A DNA stretch of 64,000 nt, taken from NCBI RefSeq assembly GCF_001625215.2, contig NC_030388.2, positions 24,106,558 through 24,170,557 on the forward strand, written 5' to 3'. The notes under the pieces were generated by a model, which was given only the letters and a program-made list of their open reading frames with translations, ran no database searches and was not told the DNA's origin. The position numbers and the translations under genes are program-made. Shown piece after piece: positions 1 through 11,028 of the stretch. Source of the DNA: Daucus carota subsp. sativus. Lineage: Eukaryota > Streptophyta > Magnoliopsida > Apiales > Apiaceae. Every line of letters begins with the position of its first letter. The stretch's first letter is position 1.

Positions 1-94
1 CGAATAGCACATAAAAAGAACTACGGATGGCCTGAACAATCTGCAAGCAATCAAACTCTTTCACCCAGCTTAGAGCCTCTCGAATTACTAGTTG
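1..94 (-). pseudogene. LINE-type RNase H domain remnant
   Basis: Read on the minus strand, positions 94 to 2 translate without a stop into about 31 residues containing REALSWVKE, followed directly by DCLQIVQAIRSS. Both blocks are typical of the RNase H (RVT_3-like) domain at the end of plant non-LTR retrotransposons and their single-domain derivatives. In intact members roughly ten residues, including the strand that leads to the ESD/ETD motif, lie between the blocks; they are missing here, so this looks like an internally deleted fragment. It runs off the left edge of the window, so a larger element may lie outside. The family call is from memory of the motif, not a search. Confidence 0.5.
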
Positions 95-461
95 CTTCTG
101 TGTATTTGTTGCATATATCTTTAGGTACGTGTGGAAAACATTACATTTTCAAAGAAGGAATTACCTCGCAGGGGTAATGCAGAACACCTCAACCATTGGG
201 GCAAATAAACAATTTAATGAGAATGATAGTAGAAATATATATCTATCATGAAGGTCAGTGGGGCAAGTACCCCCACTGCCCCCTCTAAATCCGTCCATCC
301 TGTCGAAATTACCAAATTATTCTTGCCCTTTATCATTTCAATCACATATTTTATCAATCTAAAGGGTAATTTAGTACAAAATAGATGAAAGGGTGTGCAT
401 AAAAGAGCACCCTTGTTAATATAATATCATTGCGGATCCCTACATTACTCTAGCGCGGATA
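95..461. other. Gap upstream of the first small gene
   Basis: No coding region is recognised. The stretch should contain the promoter and leader of the small gene that follows. It has a C-rich patch near 265-305 and AT-rich sequence around it. I see no clear transposon ends. Confidence 0.3.
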
Positions 462-624
462 ATGTATATCCACAAACATATTCTAAACTCGAAGCTGGCA
501 AACAAAAAGATAGAGAAAGATACCGGGGAGTATTTTATTCCTCGTGCTAAAAACACGTTGAAGCCATTCATATATAACCCAGTGGAGGAAGAAAAGTGTT
601 CTCAGAAGCAAAGGTTGAGAAAAA

Positions 625-930
625 ATGGAGGGGTTGATTCCAACGATATACAGGAGCTTAAAGAGAAGCAAGAGCCTGAGACAACGTAAACATCCAGCTG
701 CTCAAGCAAGTCCGATTCACAATATACAAGATTTTTACCCTGATGGTTACAATTTCGTATATGACGACAGGCCCAGGATTGAGAGTAGTTTTGATATGAA
801 AACCAAGTCGATGCAAATACCACAGAAGTGGTGTTATGATGATCATGCAGGTGGTAAGAAGTGGCCCAAGAAATTTGTTAGGTTTGGGAGTCAGAGAAGG
901 ATCTTCTCGTGTATCACTGGTGCAGCCTAG
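625..930 (+). CDS. Small uncharacterised plant protein, MEGLIP family
   Basis: Single-exon frame of 101 residues. It begins MEGLIPTIYRSLKR and ends with a basic stretch and RRIFSCITGAA. Small angiosperm proteins of unknown function share this layout: a MEGLIP-like start, a following basic segment, a short YNxxDFYP-like middle block (IHNIQDFYPDGYN here) and a C-terminal VRFGS-x-R-x-FSC-x-TG. That match supports a real gene rather than a chance frame. There is no signal peptide or membrane segment; the protein is very basic. An overlapping upstream ATG frame (462-689, different phase) begins in the probable leader and covers the start codon, so it could act as a regulatory uORF, or the 625 ATG could be reached from a later transcription start. 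Function unknown. Confidence 0.6.
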   Translation: MEGLIPTIYRSLKRSKSLRQRKHPAAQASPIHNIQDFYPDGYNFVYDDRPRIESSFDMKTKSMQIPQKWCYDDHAGGKKWPKKFVRFGSQRRIFSCITGAA

Positions 931-1850
931 AACCGTTTCTTTGATCTTTCTGTTTCGACTTTCAAGGAGTGTGGGATTGTTTCTTCTTCGATCTTCCTGT
1001 TTTCTTCGGGTTTTTCTGTTTGTGCATACATGGGATTCTGGATAAAATGCCGCATAAGGGAAGGAGAGATGGGGTTCGAACTTTGTCAAAGACGAGGAGT
1101 GGAGGAGTGTTTGCAGATTTTCGAGTTTCCTTATTATTACATTTTGTAAAACTCACTCCGAATTTGTTGTCTAGATTCAGCATGTTGCACCTTATGCGTA
1201 CATTGTATATATTTACATCCATATATTTACATCCAATGGAATTTACTGTTTCTCAGACATCAATTACAAAATCAAACCAGGTAGTTGATGCATCACTGCA
1301 TTTTGTGTTCTAACTCGTTAACCCCCGAGTTTCCCCTCTACTCTAGAAAAAATAAAATGACATAGAATTTGGCTTTTCAAAACTAAGCTGCTTATTTCTG
1401 AAAAAATTGCTAAATGTGTTTTTTCTAAAAAATATGTAACTTGTTATAAATAAGAAATATTAAATGATTCGATGGCTCTAAAGTCTAAAATCACGTTTAA
1501 ATGACTATGTAAAGTTAAGACATGTTTCAATATAATATTACAATTATTTTTGTAGATAAAGGATAAGAAAATGTCATCAACTTTCATATACAAAATATAT
1601 ATGATTTCAAGTAACTTTTTAAAGTTAATTTAAAATTGCCTTTTCTAATATTAAATACTTGATATTGTAAAATATTATATAAATATAAATTTTCCTCCCT
1701 ATATAAATCTCTATTATCATCCTTAGACTGTTGGGCATGCTATTATTTCTGGAAACACCCACAACTTTAAAGATTGTAAGCATTTTGTCCTCCTGTCAAA
1801 GAAGAGCTTATCTACCTTGAACATCTAAACCGTATTCTCCTTGATTTATG
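931..1850. other. 3' flank and AT-rich intergenic sequence
   Basis: Contains the likely 3' untranslated region of the small gene and then AT-rich sequence. Open frames at 969-1313 have no recognisable similarity and unbiased codon use. Nothing else seen. Confidence 0.3.
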
Positions 1851-2203
1851 GGCCGTTTGGCTGAACTTAAAAGAAGTGAATTATTGCTTAACGTAAAGAA
1901 GTTGATGTGAACTTATAAGCTACCAGACGTGTTTGGATATCATGACTTATAAGTTTTTTAAGTGTTTGGATAACTTAACTTATAAATTGATATTAGTTTG
2001 GTAATTTTGAAGTCGTTTTATGTTACAAATAGAAAGAAGCAGAAGTTGAGTCTAAAAAAATGCTAGGAAACCTAGCTTTTTTTTCCAGGCTTCTTTTCAT
2101 TCAATTAAGCACTTCCTCACATTTACCAAACGGACAAGTAATAAGCGGAAGTGGACTTTCGGACTTTTAAGCCCATAAGCGATGCTCTCAAACACCCACT
2201 TAA
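1851..2203. repeat. Degenerate MITE with GGGCCGTTTGG end
   Basis: Starts with GGGCCGTTTGGCTGAACTTA and ends with a diverged inverted partner (TTTTAAGCCCATAAGC ... CAAACACCCAC). Internal motifs such as ACTTATAAG and the CTAGCTTTTTT block recur in the better preserved element at 32587-32834, so both probably belong to one hAT-like MITE family. No exact target duplication is visible. Confidence 0.45.
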
Positions 2204-2548
2204 TCTTTCTTTCTTTATCACTTGCATACAGAAGTGTTGGTTTATGACTAGTAAACCCAATTGACAAGAATTGTAACCTTAATTCATGTGTTTATATATT
2301 TATTTTTTTGACAGAATTCATGTGTTTATATTTGAATTAGCAATTTTGTTGTATAGAATAAAAAGCTCTTTCCTACTTTCTACTTTTTTACTCGGTGAGT
2401 AGATCATTTCTTCCATACCCTTCCTCCATAATAAATACATTGATCTTTATATATTGAAACATGCTAGGTAATTCTTTGCTTCCCAAATATTTTTCATAAA
2501 TCTAGTTGACAATGTATAATTGGTTTCACTCACATTAACACTAATAAT

Positions 2549-3109
2549 CAGTGTTCTAAAAATCGTCGAGTCGGCCGAGTACTCATTCCGAGTACTCGTT
2601 TTTAACCTCTCGTCCGATCCGAGTTCCGAGTAATCGGGTTCAAAACCGATTTATTTAAAAATTAGTCAAAACTCGGTTTGACTCTGAGTACTCGAGGTCA
2701 AATCCGAGTTTGACTTATCAATTTTTTATTGTTTTATTTGATAATTATTTCAAAAGAGTCTAAACGTAAATTTATATATATTTTGGTCATTCTTTTGTCA
2801 AGTATTGACATTAATTAGAAAGTATATATGTTTTATCACAAAAAAGTTGTGAATGATTATTATGTCAAAAATTATCAAACAAGTAACTTTTGTTTAAACT
2901 TCATTACTTCAAGTGTGTTATTAAAATATTAATATAATTAGATAGATTTATTATTAATCAGTATATAACTATATATGAGAGAAAAAATTAATTAAAAAAA
3001 TACCCGATTAGTTATCCGATAACTCATTCCGAGTACTCTCCCGAGTTTCGAGTACTCATTTTTCCGGAACCAAACCGAGTTGAACCGAGTTCCGATTTTT
3101 ACAACCTTG
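2549..3109. mobile_element. hAT-type MITE with exact 8-bp target duplication
   Basis: The ends are CAGTGTTCTAAAAATCG and the inverted CGATTTTTACAACCTTG. They are flanked by a perfect 8-bp direct repeat, CTAATAAT, at 2541-2548 and 3110-3117. An 8-bp duplication and CA(G)-GTT-TG termini are hAT hallmarks. The element is 561 bp and has no transposase frame. Both subterminal regions carry clustered copies of GAGTACTC and CCGAGT, a palindrome-based repeat that may be the transposase-binding region. The centre is AT-rich. Confidence 0.75.
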
Positions 3110-5303
3110 CTAATAATAACATAACACTAATAATAATAAGACATCTATATACACATAAATCATCCAATTAAAATTAGTTATCTGTCTCACGTTATTTTGC
3201 AAAAAAAAAAATTAGAATACGTGGATAATGGAAGAAAAGTTTTAGTTATCCGAACTATGTATCAAACACTCATCTCAACAATGACTTCCAAGTAGAACTT
3301 GCAAGTAGACAACGGCCATCTCAACCAGAACGGAGTTCCCTATCTGTATCTAGAATTACAAGTTGGCAACGGCAGAGTTGTCATATTATCAGGTTTTCAC
3401 CCTGTACTATAATGCTTCCAAAGTGTCAATGCACAACAATGTATCCCGTATCTTCGACCTTCCATGGCTTATCCTCTATCTTTTTCAACACACTATGCAA
3501 AGCTTTAAACATCTAATTTGGCTACGAGTTCCCAACTTGTATAAAACCCAATATGCTGATGCCTGCAATTCAATTTTTTTATATTCTTGAGGTGACTTTA
3601 AGAGTGTCACATGTTAGAGCTATTTTATGGTGATAATCACTAAGCTCCACTATTGTTATCATCAAAATGTATGAACAGAGCTTGTATCATTACAATAATA
3701 CCTGTGGCCGCAAAGCAACTAGTCTGCTCTTCGTCCTAAAATGAAGTAAACTATCTTGTTCGGCATATCTGTGAAATTATGAATCCTTACATGGCGGAAG
3801 AATGTTACTGCGAACTCACTTTCTGTAATCTTGCAGCTCAGAACTTCGTTTGACATAATTTCCGTATAATTATTGTTCTCCAGCAGTCTATAAAGTAATA
3901 GCACAGGTTAGAGTCAGTAAAGGCAACATATACTAAAGTAGACAACCTCTTTATAATACCTTATACATGCCCGTTTCGGATATTTAACACTCAGAAATGA
4001 GTACAGACATTCCAACATTTAATTTAAAATATCTTCAGATCCCAACAGCTGAACATGCATGCATGCAGGACAGTTTCAGAAGATTAACAAAACATACTAA
4101 AAAATTACTGAATGTGCTCATAAATTTAGTCCAGAAGTTCAATGCTATTTGTATCATTAAATTGGCATGTCCATATAACTTCTAGATCGGCCATATAACA
4201 AGTAAAAACTGCAATGAAGAAAAAATCAAATGTTTCGGAACAAAAGACCTAGAAAAAAAAAACATTTTAGGAACATGACCAATACATTGCTTCAATGATG
4301 GTTGAAGAAGGAAAGATGAATGTATTCACTGATGTTCATCTAACCGTAATTCAAACAGATAGCTTCAATGACGAAAACAGAGAAAAGTAGTACACATAAC
4401 CATCTTAATCTTATATACATAAGCAGAAAGTGTACGATTGGACAGATCCAATAGTGCAGATGGAGCCTAAAGTGCAGACGAAAACCAATATACATTCTGT
4501 GATATATATCTGGTAAGTATATACATTTAGGAATAATTCTGCAAGATTATCTCCAACTTGGCCAATTATGGTTGGCAGCGAGTGAATGAGTATTGATCAC
4601 AACATTCTTTTTCTGAAGGATTATCATATATACTAAAAGAATTTTTTAGTAGCTACATATCTAGCAAAACAATTAATTTCCACAAACCAAATCAAATCCT
4701 GTACATCCTGCTCAAAATTAAGGTAGAGGAAGGGTTCGATTTCCGCATAAATATGAAAAATTTCAATTTTTCATATATTCAGGAGTTGGAAGAAAAGAAG
4801 TTTTTCTGGGTTTTCAGAAAAAACTGATGAAGTGCACACAGGTACGCGAAAGAAAACGACATGAAAGAACCTTCATTTGCTAGCCTTCCCATTCCCTAAT
4901 GAAAACTAATATCATCAGGTTACAAAAATAGGTAAACTATATTATTAGATCACTGCAAGTGTGAATTTGAAATGAATTATTAGGTTATAATGTTGATGTT
5001 TAGGCATAATATCCATTCTCCACTGATCATACCATAACTTATGCTTGGGATTGAATCTATTTTTCTCAACTTTACTCCATGAGTCCATAATCATGGCAAA
5101 TCTTCATAATCTTCTTCATCCTACACAATCATGTCCCATCTCATTCGGCTTTCCCTTATCTCAATTTTTTTACGGAAACTTTTGTTATATAGCAACCAAT
5201 CAAACACACACAATTATGCATTACTTAATACTTGTAACTGAAACAAGATTTGACATAGACCAAAGGACGTTTACTGTACAAAATAAGAGCTAAGTTCGCT
5301 AGA
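3110..5303. other. Intergenic stretch with no convincing gene
   Basis: AT-rich. The best frame is minus 3904-3719, whose translation contains FRHVRIHNFTDMPNKIVYF and looks compositionally protein-like, but I recognise no family and see no joining exons. It could be a decayed exon fragment. Other frames (3363-3590, 3997-4185, 5045-5293) look random. Confidence 0.3.
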
Positions 5304-5313
5304 AATATAAAAT

Positions 5314-5581
5314 GGGTTAAACAGCTAATTCATCACTAACCTCGTTAAAAACATACAACTGGGTCATGATGTTGAAAAATGTTCGCTAGATTTTTTTTTG
5401 GTTTTTTTTGTATTGTCTTTATTTCTTTTTTGAACTTTCCGTGAATTACTTAACGGAACTGACGGAGAGTGATGCTTTTGAAATTTTTTAATTACTTGGT
5501 GATGCGTTTAAAAGTTTTTTCAACAACATGACCCAATTACAAGTTTTCAGCGAGGTTAGTGATGAATTAGTTATTTCACCC
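5314..5581. mobile_element. Mutator-type MITE, long inverted repeats and 10-bp target duplication
   Basis: The first and last roughly 65 bases are imperfect inverted copies of each other, beginning GGGTTAAACAGCTAATTCAT and ending ATGAATTAGTTATTTCACCC. The element is bracketed by an exact 10-bp direct repeat AATATAAAAT at 5304-5313 and 5582-5591. Long terminal inverted repeats with a 9-10 bp target duplication fit Mutator-like elements. It is 268 bp, has no coding capacity and is non-autonomous. Confidence 0.75.
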
Positions 5582-5591
5582 AATATAAAAT

Positions 5592-6241
5592 TCATCCTTT
5601 CCAATGTATGTATGTTGTCCAGAATATTTATGTCGACTTAAGCACATGTCACAAGAAATACAAGGAATCTACAAGTCCAACTTTTGTGAGTGACATACAC
5701 AAGAAAACATGGAATAATATGTTAGCTGGTTGCTCTTACCTAAATCACTTGCCACTTATTGGCCCCTTCCAGATTCCGCCACTAGTTCATGGCATGAAGT
5801 CACGACACAAGATTTACAAGTATAGAATATAATGTAGTAGGTGTGTCAAACAGAAAAGAAAATTCATTAATACTGTTAAATCTAATAAGCCATAAATTGT
5901 CCTAGTTTATCCCTCTTTCCCTTTCCACCTATAATTTTTAGGGAATATAACAACCAATCAAACCTGCCTAATCTTCTAGTATTTGTTGCATATATGAACA
6001 AAAAAAAATATAGCCATAATATAGTCTTACAGCTTTCATATTGTTAACATCTATTCATTTACTAGTGAAACAACATCCAGCATTAATATAACATATCAAT
6101 TAATTTTGTCCAGCCACAGAGGACAAACATTTGGTACATCCTTGTAAGAGACGTTGATGGTAACAAGAAACATTAGTATAAATCACTAAGGCTGCATTTC
6201 GATACCTTAAAAGGAGTGGGAGAAGATACAGGAAATCCATC
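5592..6241. other. Upstream region of the secreted-protein gene
   Basis: No gene recognised; the frame at 5608-5832 has no familiar motif. The stretch should include the promoter of the gene starting at 6242, but no confident TATA box was fixed. Confidence 0.25.
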
Positions 6242-7533
6242 ATGGACAGATACAAAAGCTTCTTCCTAGCTCTCTTGGTCATAGGGATTTGTCATGCCTT
6301 TGCCGAGGGTGCACCTAAAAAGATGAAGAGTGAAAGATTATGCAATCAGTGTTCCACATGTGATACAAGTAGATGTCCTGCAAGTGAAGCCTACCCTCAC
6401 ATGACTGCATTTGATAACACACTCATTGCTGGAGCTTTGCAATCCGACTATGTGGATGCCAAAGACAGAGGAGTTTATTCAGTACCAAATATTGTAGGGG
6501 GTGAGTCCAAAGAGTTTAATGCTTATTTTGGGTGGCAGTCAACTTCGGGTGCAGCTTCTGGCTATCACAGGTACCCACAATGTTCTTATTTAGTTATTTC
6601 TTACAGACTATCTAAAAAATGAAAGTTTCACACGTTTCAAGACTTGCAGAAGACACTTGACTAACAATATTTAATCACATTATAAAAAAATTAAAATCAC
6701 AATGAAAAGTGACCACAACTTATATTTCAAAAGTATAACAAGCATAGGCTTGACAATTTGCATCCATTAAGAGAAATCCACTTGACATATACTATATTTT
6801 TATGGAGGCAGATTCAGCAACTATATGGACAAGTGTTAAGGGGGTCAGAATTACCTCATAGTTAATCACATTAAAAAAATTAAATCACGATCATAAGTAT
6901 ACCGCCACAACTTGTCTTTCAAAAGTATAACAAGCATACGCTTGACATCTTGCATCCAATAAGAGAAATCCACTTGGCATCTACTATATTTTTATGGAGG
7001 TAGGTCAGCAACTGTATGGACAAGTGTTCAGGGGGCCAGAATTGCCTCATAGTTAATTACATAAAATAAAATTGAAATCACAATCAAAAGTATATCACCA
7101 CAACTTGTATTTCAAAAGTTTTACAAGCATAGGCTTGACATGTTGCATCCATTAAGAAAAATTCACTTGACATATACTATATTTTTATGGAGGCAGGTTT
7201 AGCAACTATATGGACAAGTGTTCAGGGGGTCAAAATTACCTCACAGTTGACAAGCATGGCAAGGTGAGACTTCGGTCTCTTGAATCCCTGGAGAGTTTGG
7301 CTGAAGCAGATTGGAAGTCTTACAACCCACCTCCGCACCTGAATCACCGCGAATATCGATTCTGGTTCTCCCGCAGCACTGGAAAGTGCCTCACTGTTTT
7401 TGGAGGAAAGACAAATAAACGGATTGTTGGTGTAGCTGACTGTAAATTCAACGGCGCAAACCTTGGACAGTTGTTTGCCTTCCGTTTCCATTACCACAAC
7501 ACCTTTTGCTGTTGTAATCTTCACAACAATTAG
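6242..7533 (+). CDS. Secreted protein with possible ricin-B-like (beta-trefoil) lectin segment
   Basis: Two exons, 6242-6570 and 7197-7533, give 221 residues. The junction completes an AG/G arginine codon in phase; the donor is CACAG/GTACCC and the acceptor TGGAGGCAG/G. Residues 1-23 form a signal peptide (hydrophobic SFFLALLVIGICHAFA). A short cysteine cluster follows (C34, C37, C40, C45). In exon 2, YLTVDKHGKVRLRS and GKCLTVFGGK, followed by a GQLFAF element near residue 200, resemble repeats of ricin-B-type carbohydrate-binding folds, where a QxW motif closes each subdomain. This is a fold guess, not a proven lectin, and only one or two subdomains would be present. The C-terminus ends in a CCC cluster. 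The intron carries decayed copies of the exon-2 start (see repeat entry). Confidence 0.55.
6672..7250 (+). repeat. Tandem repeat spanning the intron/exon-2 junction
   Basis: A unit of about 185-190 bp occurs three times, starting near 6672, 6852 and 7038. Each copy runs from an AATCACA-type block, through CAAAAGT-TAACAAGCAT and CTATATTTTTATGGAGG, into the start of exon 2 (AGCAACTATATGGACAAG). Only the third copy joins the functional exon. In copy 1 the exon-like part has TGTTAA, an in-frame stop if spliced; in copy 2 one base is lost after the acceptor, shifting the frame. Confidence 0.8.
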
Positions 7534-8227
7534 TTTTTGAAGTTACAAGCATTCTCAACAAAAAATATCATCAATCTCGCAAATCTTGGGCAGTCATTTC
7601 CATCCATCTCCATAGTTATAGTACTTATAATATCCTGCCCTTGATCATCACAACATTCAGTTGTTTAAGATATGACCATATCTATATTTATAATATCAGC
7701 GTTGCAAGCAATAAGGAAGCGTCAATAGGAAAGTAATCTGATTATCTTCCATTATGAGTTAAAACTGTCTTCGAGACTTGCTGGTGTGCTATGCCACTAA
7801 TTTTGAGAATAAAAGACTTATAGCATCACTTTTATATTTCTGCATGGTCATTGAGCATCATGCAGAAAACTGCATACGTAAATGCGTGCTGCAAGTTTAT
7901 TTCTGCCAGTTGTGACATGACAAAAGTCAACTCTAGTTTAAAACCTTTTAAGGCCGGACAACAAATGTATAAATCATATATAGAGATCACTTCAACATAT
8001 ATAGATCTTCACAATATAATAACATGGTAGGCAAACAAACAGAAGTCTTACATCACCATTTACTGAATTTTGAAGTTGCGTACAAGGAAAATTTCAAGTT
8101 CTGCTAATTTCCCAGAGAAATTGTACGTCACTGAAACTTTGAACACCTTGAATTGATGTATATTCATGATCGCTACTCTCTTTCTGAAGTAAACCGACTG
8201 CAGACAGTATAATTCCTACTTTTGGTT
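7534..8227. other. Intergenic region between convergent genes
   Basis: Should hold the 3' ends of the secreted-protein gene (plus strand) and MRL7L (minus strand), which converge here. No other gene or repeat recognised. Confidence 0.3.
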
Positions 8228-11028
8228 CTAATTATTGCCAACTGGAATGGGAGGGATGGCCTCCTCAATACTTCCGGAAGTAGTCAGAGAAGGTGGCTTT
8301 GCTGCTCCATAATAAAAGAATGCCATAATTTTTGACAACTCATCTGCTGTTCGGATTGCTGATTATAAGAGAAGTTATAAGTCATAATATCAAGATCGCA
8401 CTCACTATATAATATTTAAGCTAGAGAACACCTCATGTTATAATTATTTTGAAATCTTACCTTTTTCTCGGTGTAAGATCTTTCCTGCTTTCGTGAAGAT
8501 AAGCTCTGGGTATTGAGAAACTTGAAGAGCAGACACCAAATCACACTCGACTACAGCATCAAGAGCTACACACTATTTTCAAAAAAGAAAATGAAAGAAT
8601 CAGACTTCTGGAGAATGGTTTAAAGCAAAATGAGAACACTGTGGTTGGAAAGAAAGAAAACACTTTTAATTTATACTAGACAAAGAATATGAAGACAAGA
8701 ATTACATTTGCACAAACTATGTTCTTACTCTGGGAGATGGTAGCCTGCAATTCCATATAATGTGTATGGCTTTCTCCAATTCATTTCGTATTTTTTCATT
8801 CTCCTTTGGCCTTCAAAATACAAAGATAGACATATGTATTGCTTAGTAATTCAACAAAAGGTACATTTACTGTTTGGATATATTTTACAAGAAATAGCAA
8901 AATATTGTGCCGAGTTTAAGCTTTATTGATATGCCCTTTTTACTCAAGCAATTTATGTTAATCACGGAGCCACGAGGATTGAAACTTGAGGGAATGAGAG
9001 AGCTACATGAGTTGCAAGCAAGAGGGGTCACCCACAGACAAAACAGAGAGAGTAAAGAGATATTGTCCAACGTCCAAAGTAGTAGTGTCTCCTGGGCCAA
9101 GCTTTTTATAATTTTATAAGTTATAACAAACAACGTAGTATTGTTTTATACATAGAATAATTAAACAATAACATGTATAGTACGATATAGGCAAAAAAGT
9201 CGACGTAGTATTATTTTATACAGAATAATTAAACAAAAAAATGTAGTATAGTACTATATAGGCAAAAAAAATCACATACTAGGAGGGGCCAGGGACCCCC
9301 TCCCTCCGTCTCTGGTCACATGTGGGTAAAGCGTTGAAATCTTACCTGGTTACTCCCTGATAGCCCCCTTATGTTATTCAATCCCTTCTCATTATATTAC
9401 ATGTCTTTAGACTTCTTCTGATTCGATTATACAGAGAATAGAGGATAGATATTAAATACCAAAAACAATATTTGAGAAGTACAAGGAATTTGCAGAACAA
9501 AAAAGAAGAAGCACACTTCAAGTTACATATATTTCCAGAACTCCGTTTTACCTGAGTTTAAAAGATTCTAAGAATTAACAAGATACAATTTCCTGAGAAT
9601 TAACAAAAAGAAAGCTGGCCAAAAAGGGATAGTGTAGCAAAATATTTTACAAGTGTCAACAATTGGAGAGTATTAAAATCTAAAGCAGGTTAAGAATTTT
9701 CCACTACTACCAGAAAGTGAGAAGACAGAAGTGAAAGTAAAATTTCTTGTCCACTGACTAACTATGAAAACAAAATACTAACAGATTCAAAAACCAACAC
9801 TTATAACCCTATGGCAGGATATATATTGAAGTCCAAGCAGCCAAAAAATTAGCTACAGGCACTGAAAGGCAATTCTAAGGTGTCAATGATATGCAGGCAG
9901 GAAAAGAGGTTATAAAATAATTGCAAAAAAGTAGATATGATGAATGGTATATATCTTAGGTGGTCCATAATATACAAGCACCTATAGCTAGTCGTTGCTG
10001 GAAGATTTGGTTGCAAAATTAGGATTTAGGCCATATCTTACGGGAATAAGATAAAGATTAAGAAACAACCATGTTCAGAACACTTTCTTATAAGAAAAAT
10101 CAAGTCTCACAAGTGATCCCCTCTGAAACACTAAAAGAAAACAGACTCACAGGCAAGACTAAAAAATAGTGTTGAATTGTCAATAAACTGTATAACTGAA
10201 TATAAAGGACACTGACCTTTTATAACGATTGTGAACGAGAACAATTAAAGGACTTATGTCCTTAAAAACAGCCTCTTCCCATTCTGCACCAGTAATGTCT
10301 CTGATTGGGCGTATATAGTCATCATCTTGCCATACAATTTCATTTTCACTATCATACTTCTCATCATCATCATCATCATCCTTCTTGACATTTTTAATAG
10401 TGATCTTGTTAAAAAACTGATCTAAACCAAAACCTCGTCCATCTGCATCGTCAGGCCAATCAGGGTCATCTTCTTCCACAACAAGGGGGTAGTCAGCTAA
10501 AAGCTTTTGCATCTTTTTACTTCTTTCGACAGGGTCCACCTCTTCCTCAACATCAGGATTCATATCAATTACTTCTCTAATTTTTCTTCTCCATACCTTT
10601 CTTTCTTCTTCATCACTAACAAAAGTATCATCCTCCCCATCAATTGCACTGGATTCTCCTTTATCTTTTCCATCATCTGCCTTCAGTTCTTCTACTACTT
10701 TAGAAGCTCGGAGACGACTTCTTTTCATATTACTGATCTGAATTTTGATTCCATCAATCCATCCAATGAGTGATAAGTATTATTGTATTAAGATATATAG
10801 ATTAATAAACAAAATGGAAAATAAAAAGAAACCAACCAGCAATTCCGAATTTTTCAAGTATGGTGATGACAAGGCAATAGAGTTCCTTCTGGCGTTCAAG
10901 AATTTACTGCATCTCAATTTGTGCGAGAGAAAGTGACCTCCATGAAAAAATAAAGGAGTGCGCTTCATATTTATGTCTTGTATGGGAGAGAATACAGGCA
11001 GCATGCTTAGAGTTTGTTGCAGTGCCAT
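8228..11028 (-). CDS. MRL7L: Thioredoxin-like fold protein MRL7L, chloroplastic
   Basis: Five coding exons on the minus strand (11028-10837, 10737-10217, 8810-8729, 8572-8461, 8358-8228) give 345 residues, close to the about 350 expected for the family. The N-terminus (MALQQTLSMLPVFSP) is transit-peptide-like. A long acidic middle follows (DDDDDDEKYDSENE). The conserved C-terminal domain reads EWEEAVFKDISPLIVLVHNR, then PKENEKIRNELEKA, FTKAGKILHREK and KIMAFFYYGAAKPP. These blocks identify MRL7/MRL7L (also called ECB1/SVR4-type) proteins, which support plastid-encoded RNA polymerase-dependent transcription and chloroplast development. The thioredoxin-like fold lacks a standard WCxxC; cysteines occur as WNC and PRC. 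All junctions keep frame. The ATG is preceded by TTTGTAG/A, so a leader intron (11536-11030) and an upstream non-coding exon from about 11537 are likely. Intron 2 is 1.4 kb and carries repeats. Confidence 0.92.
9134..9271. repeat. 70-bp tandem duplication in MRL7L intron 2
   Basis: CGTAGTATT-TTTTATACA ... ATATAGGCAAAAAA occurs twice, starting at 9134 and 9204. It is followed by a GGGACCCCCTCCCTCCGTC block that looks like part of an old insertion beginning near 8930. No clear element ends. Confidence 0.6.

Noticed and set aside
658..1089. 143-codon minus-strand frame
   Set aside because: Overlaps the MEGLIP-family gene antisense; the plus-strand protein has family motifs and this one has none.
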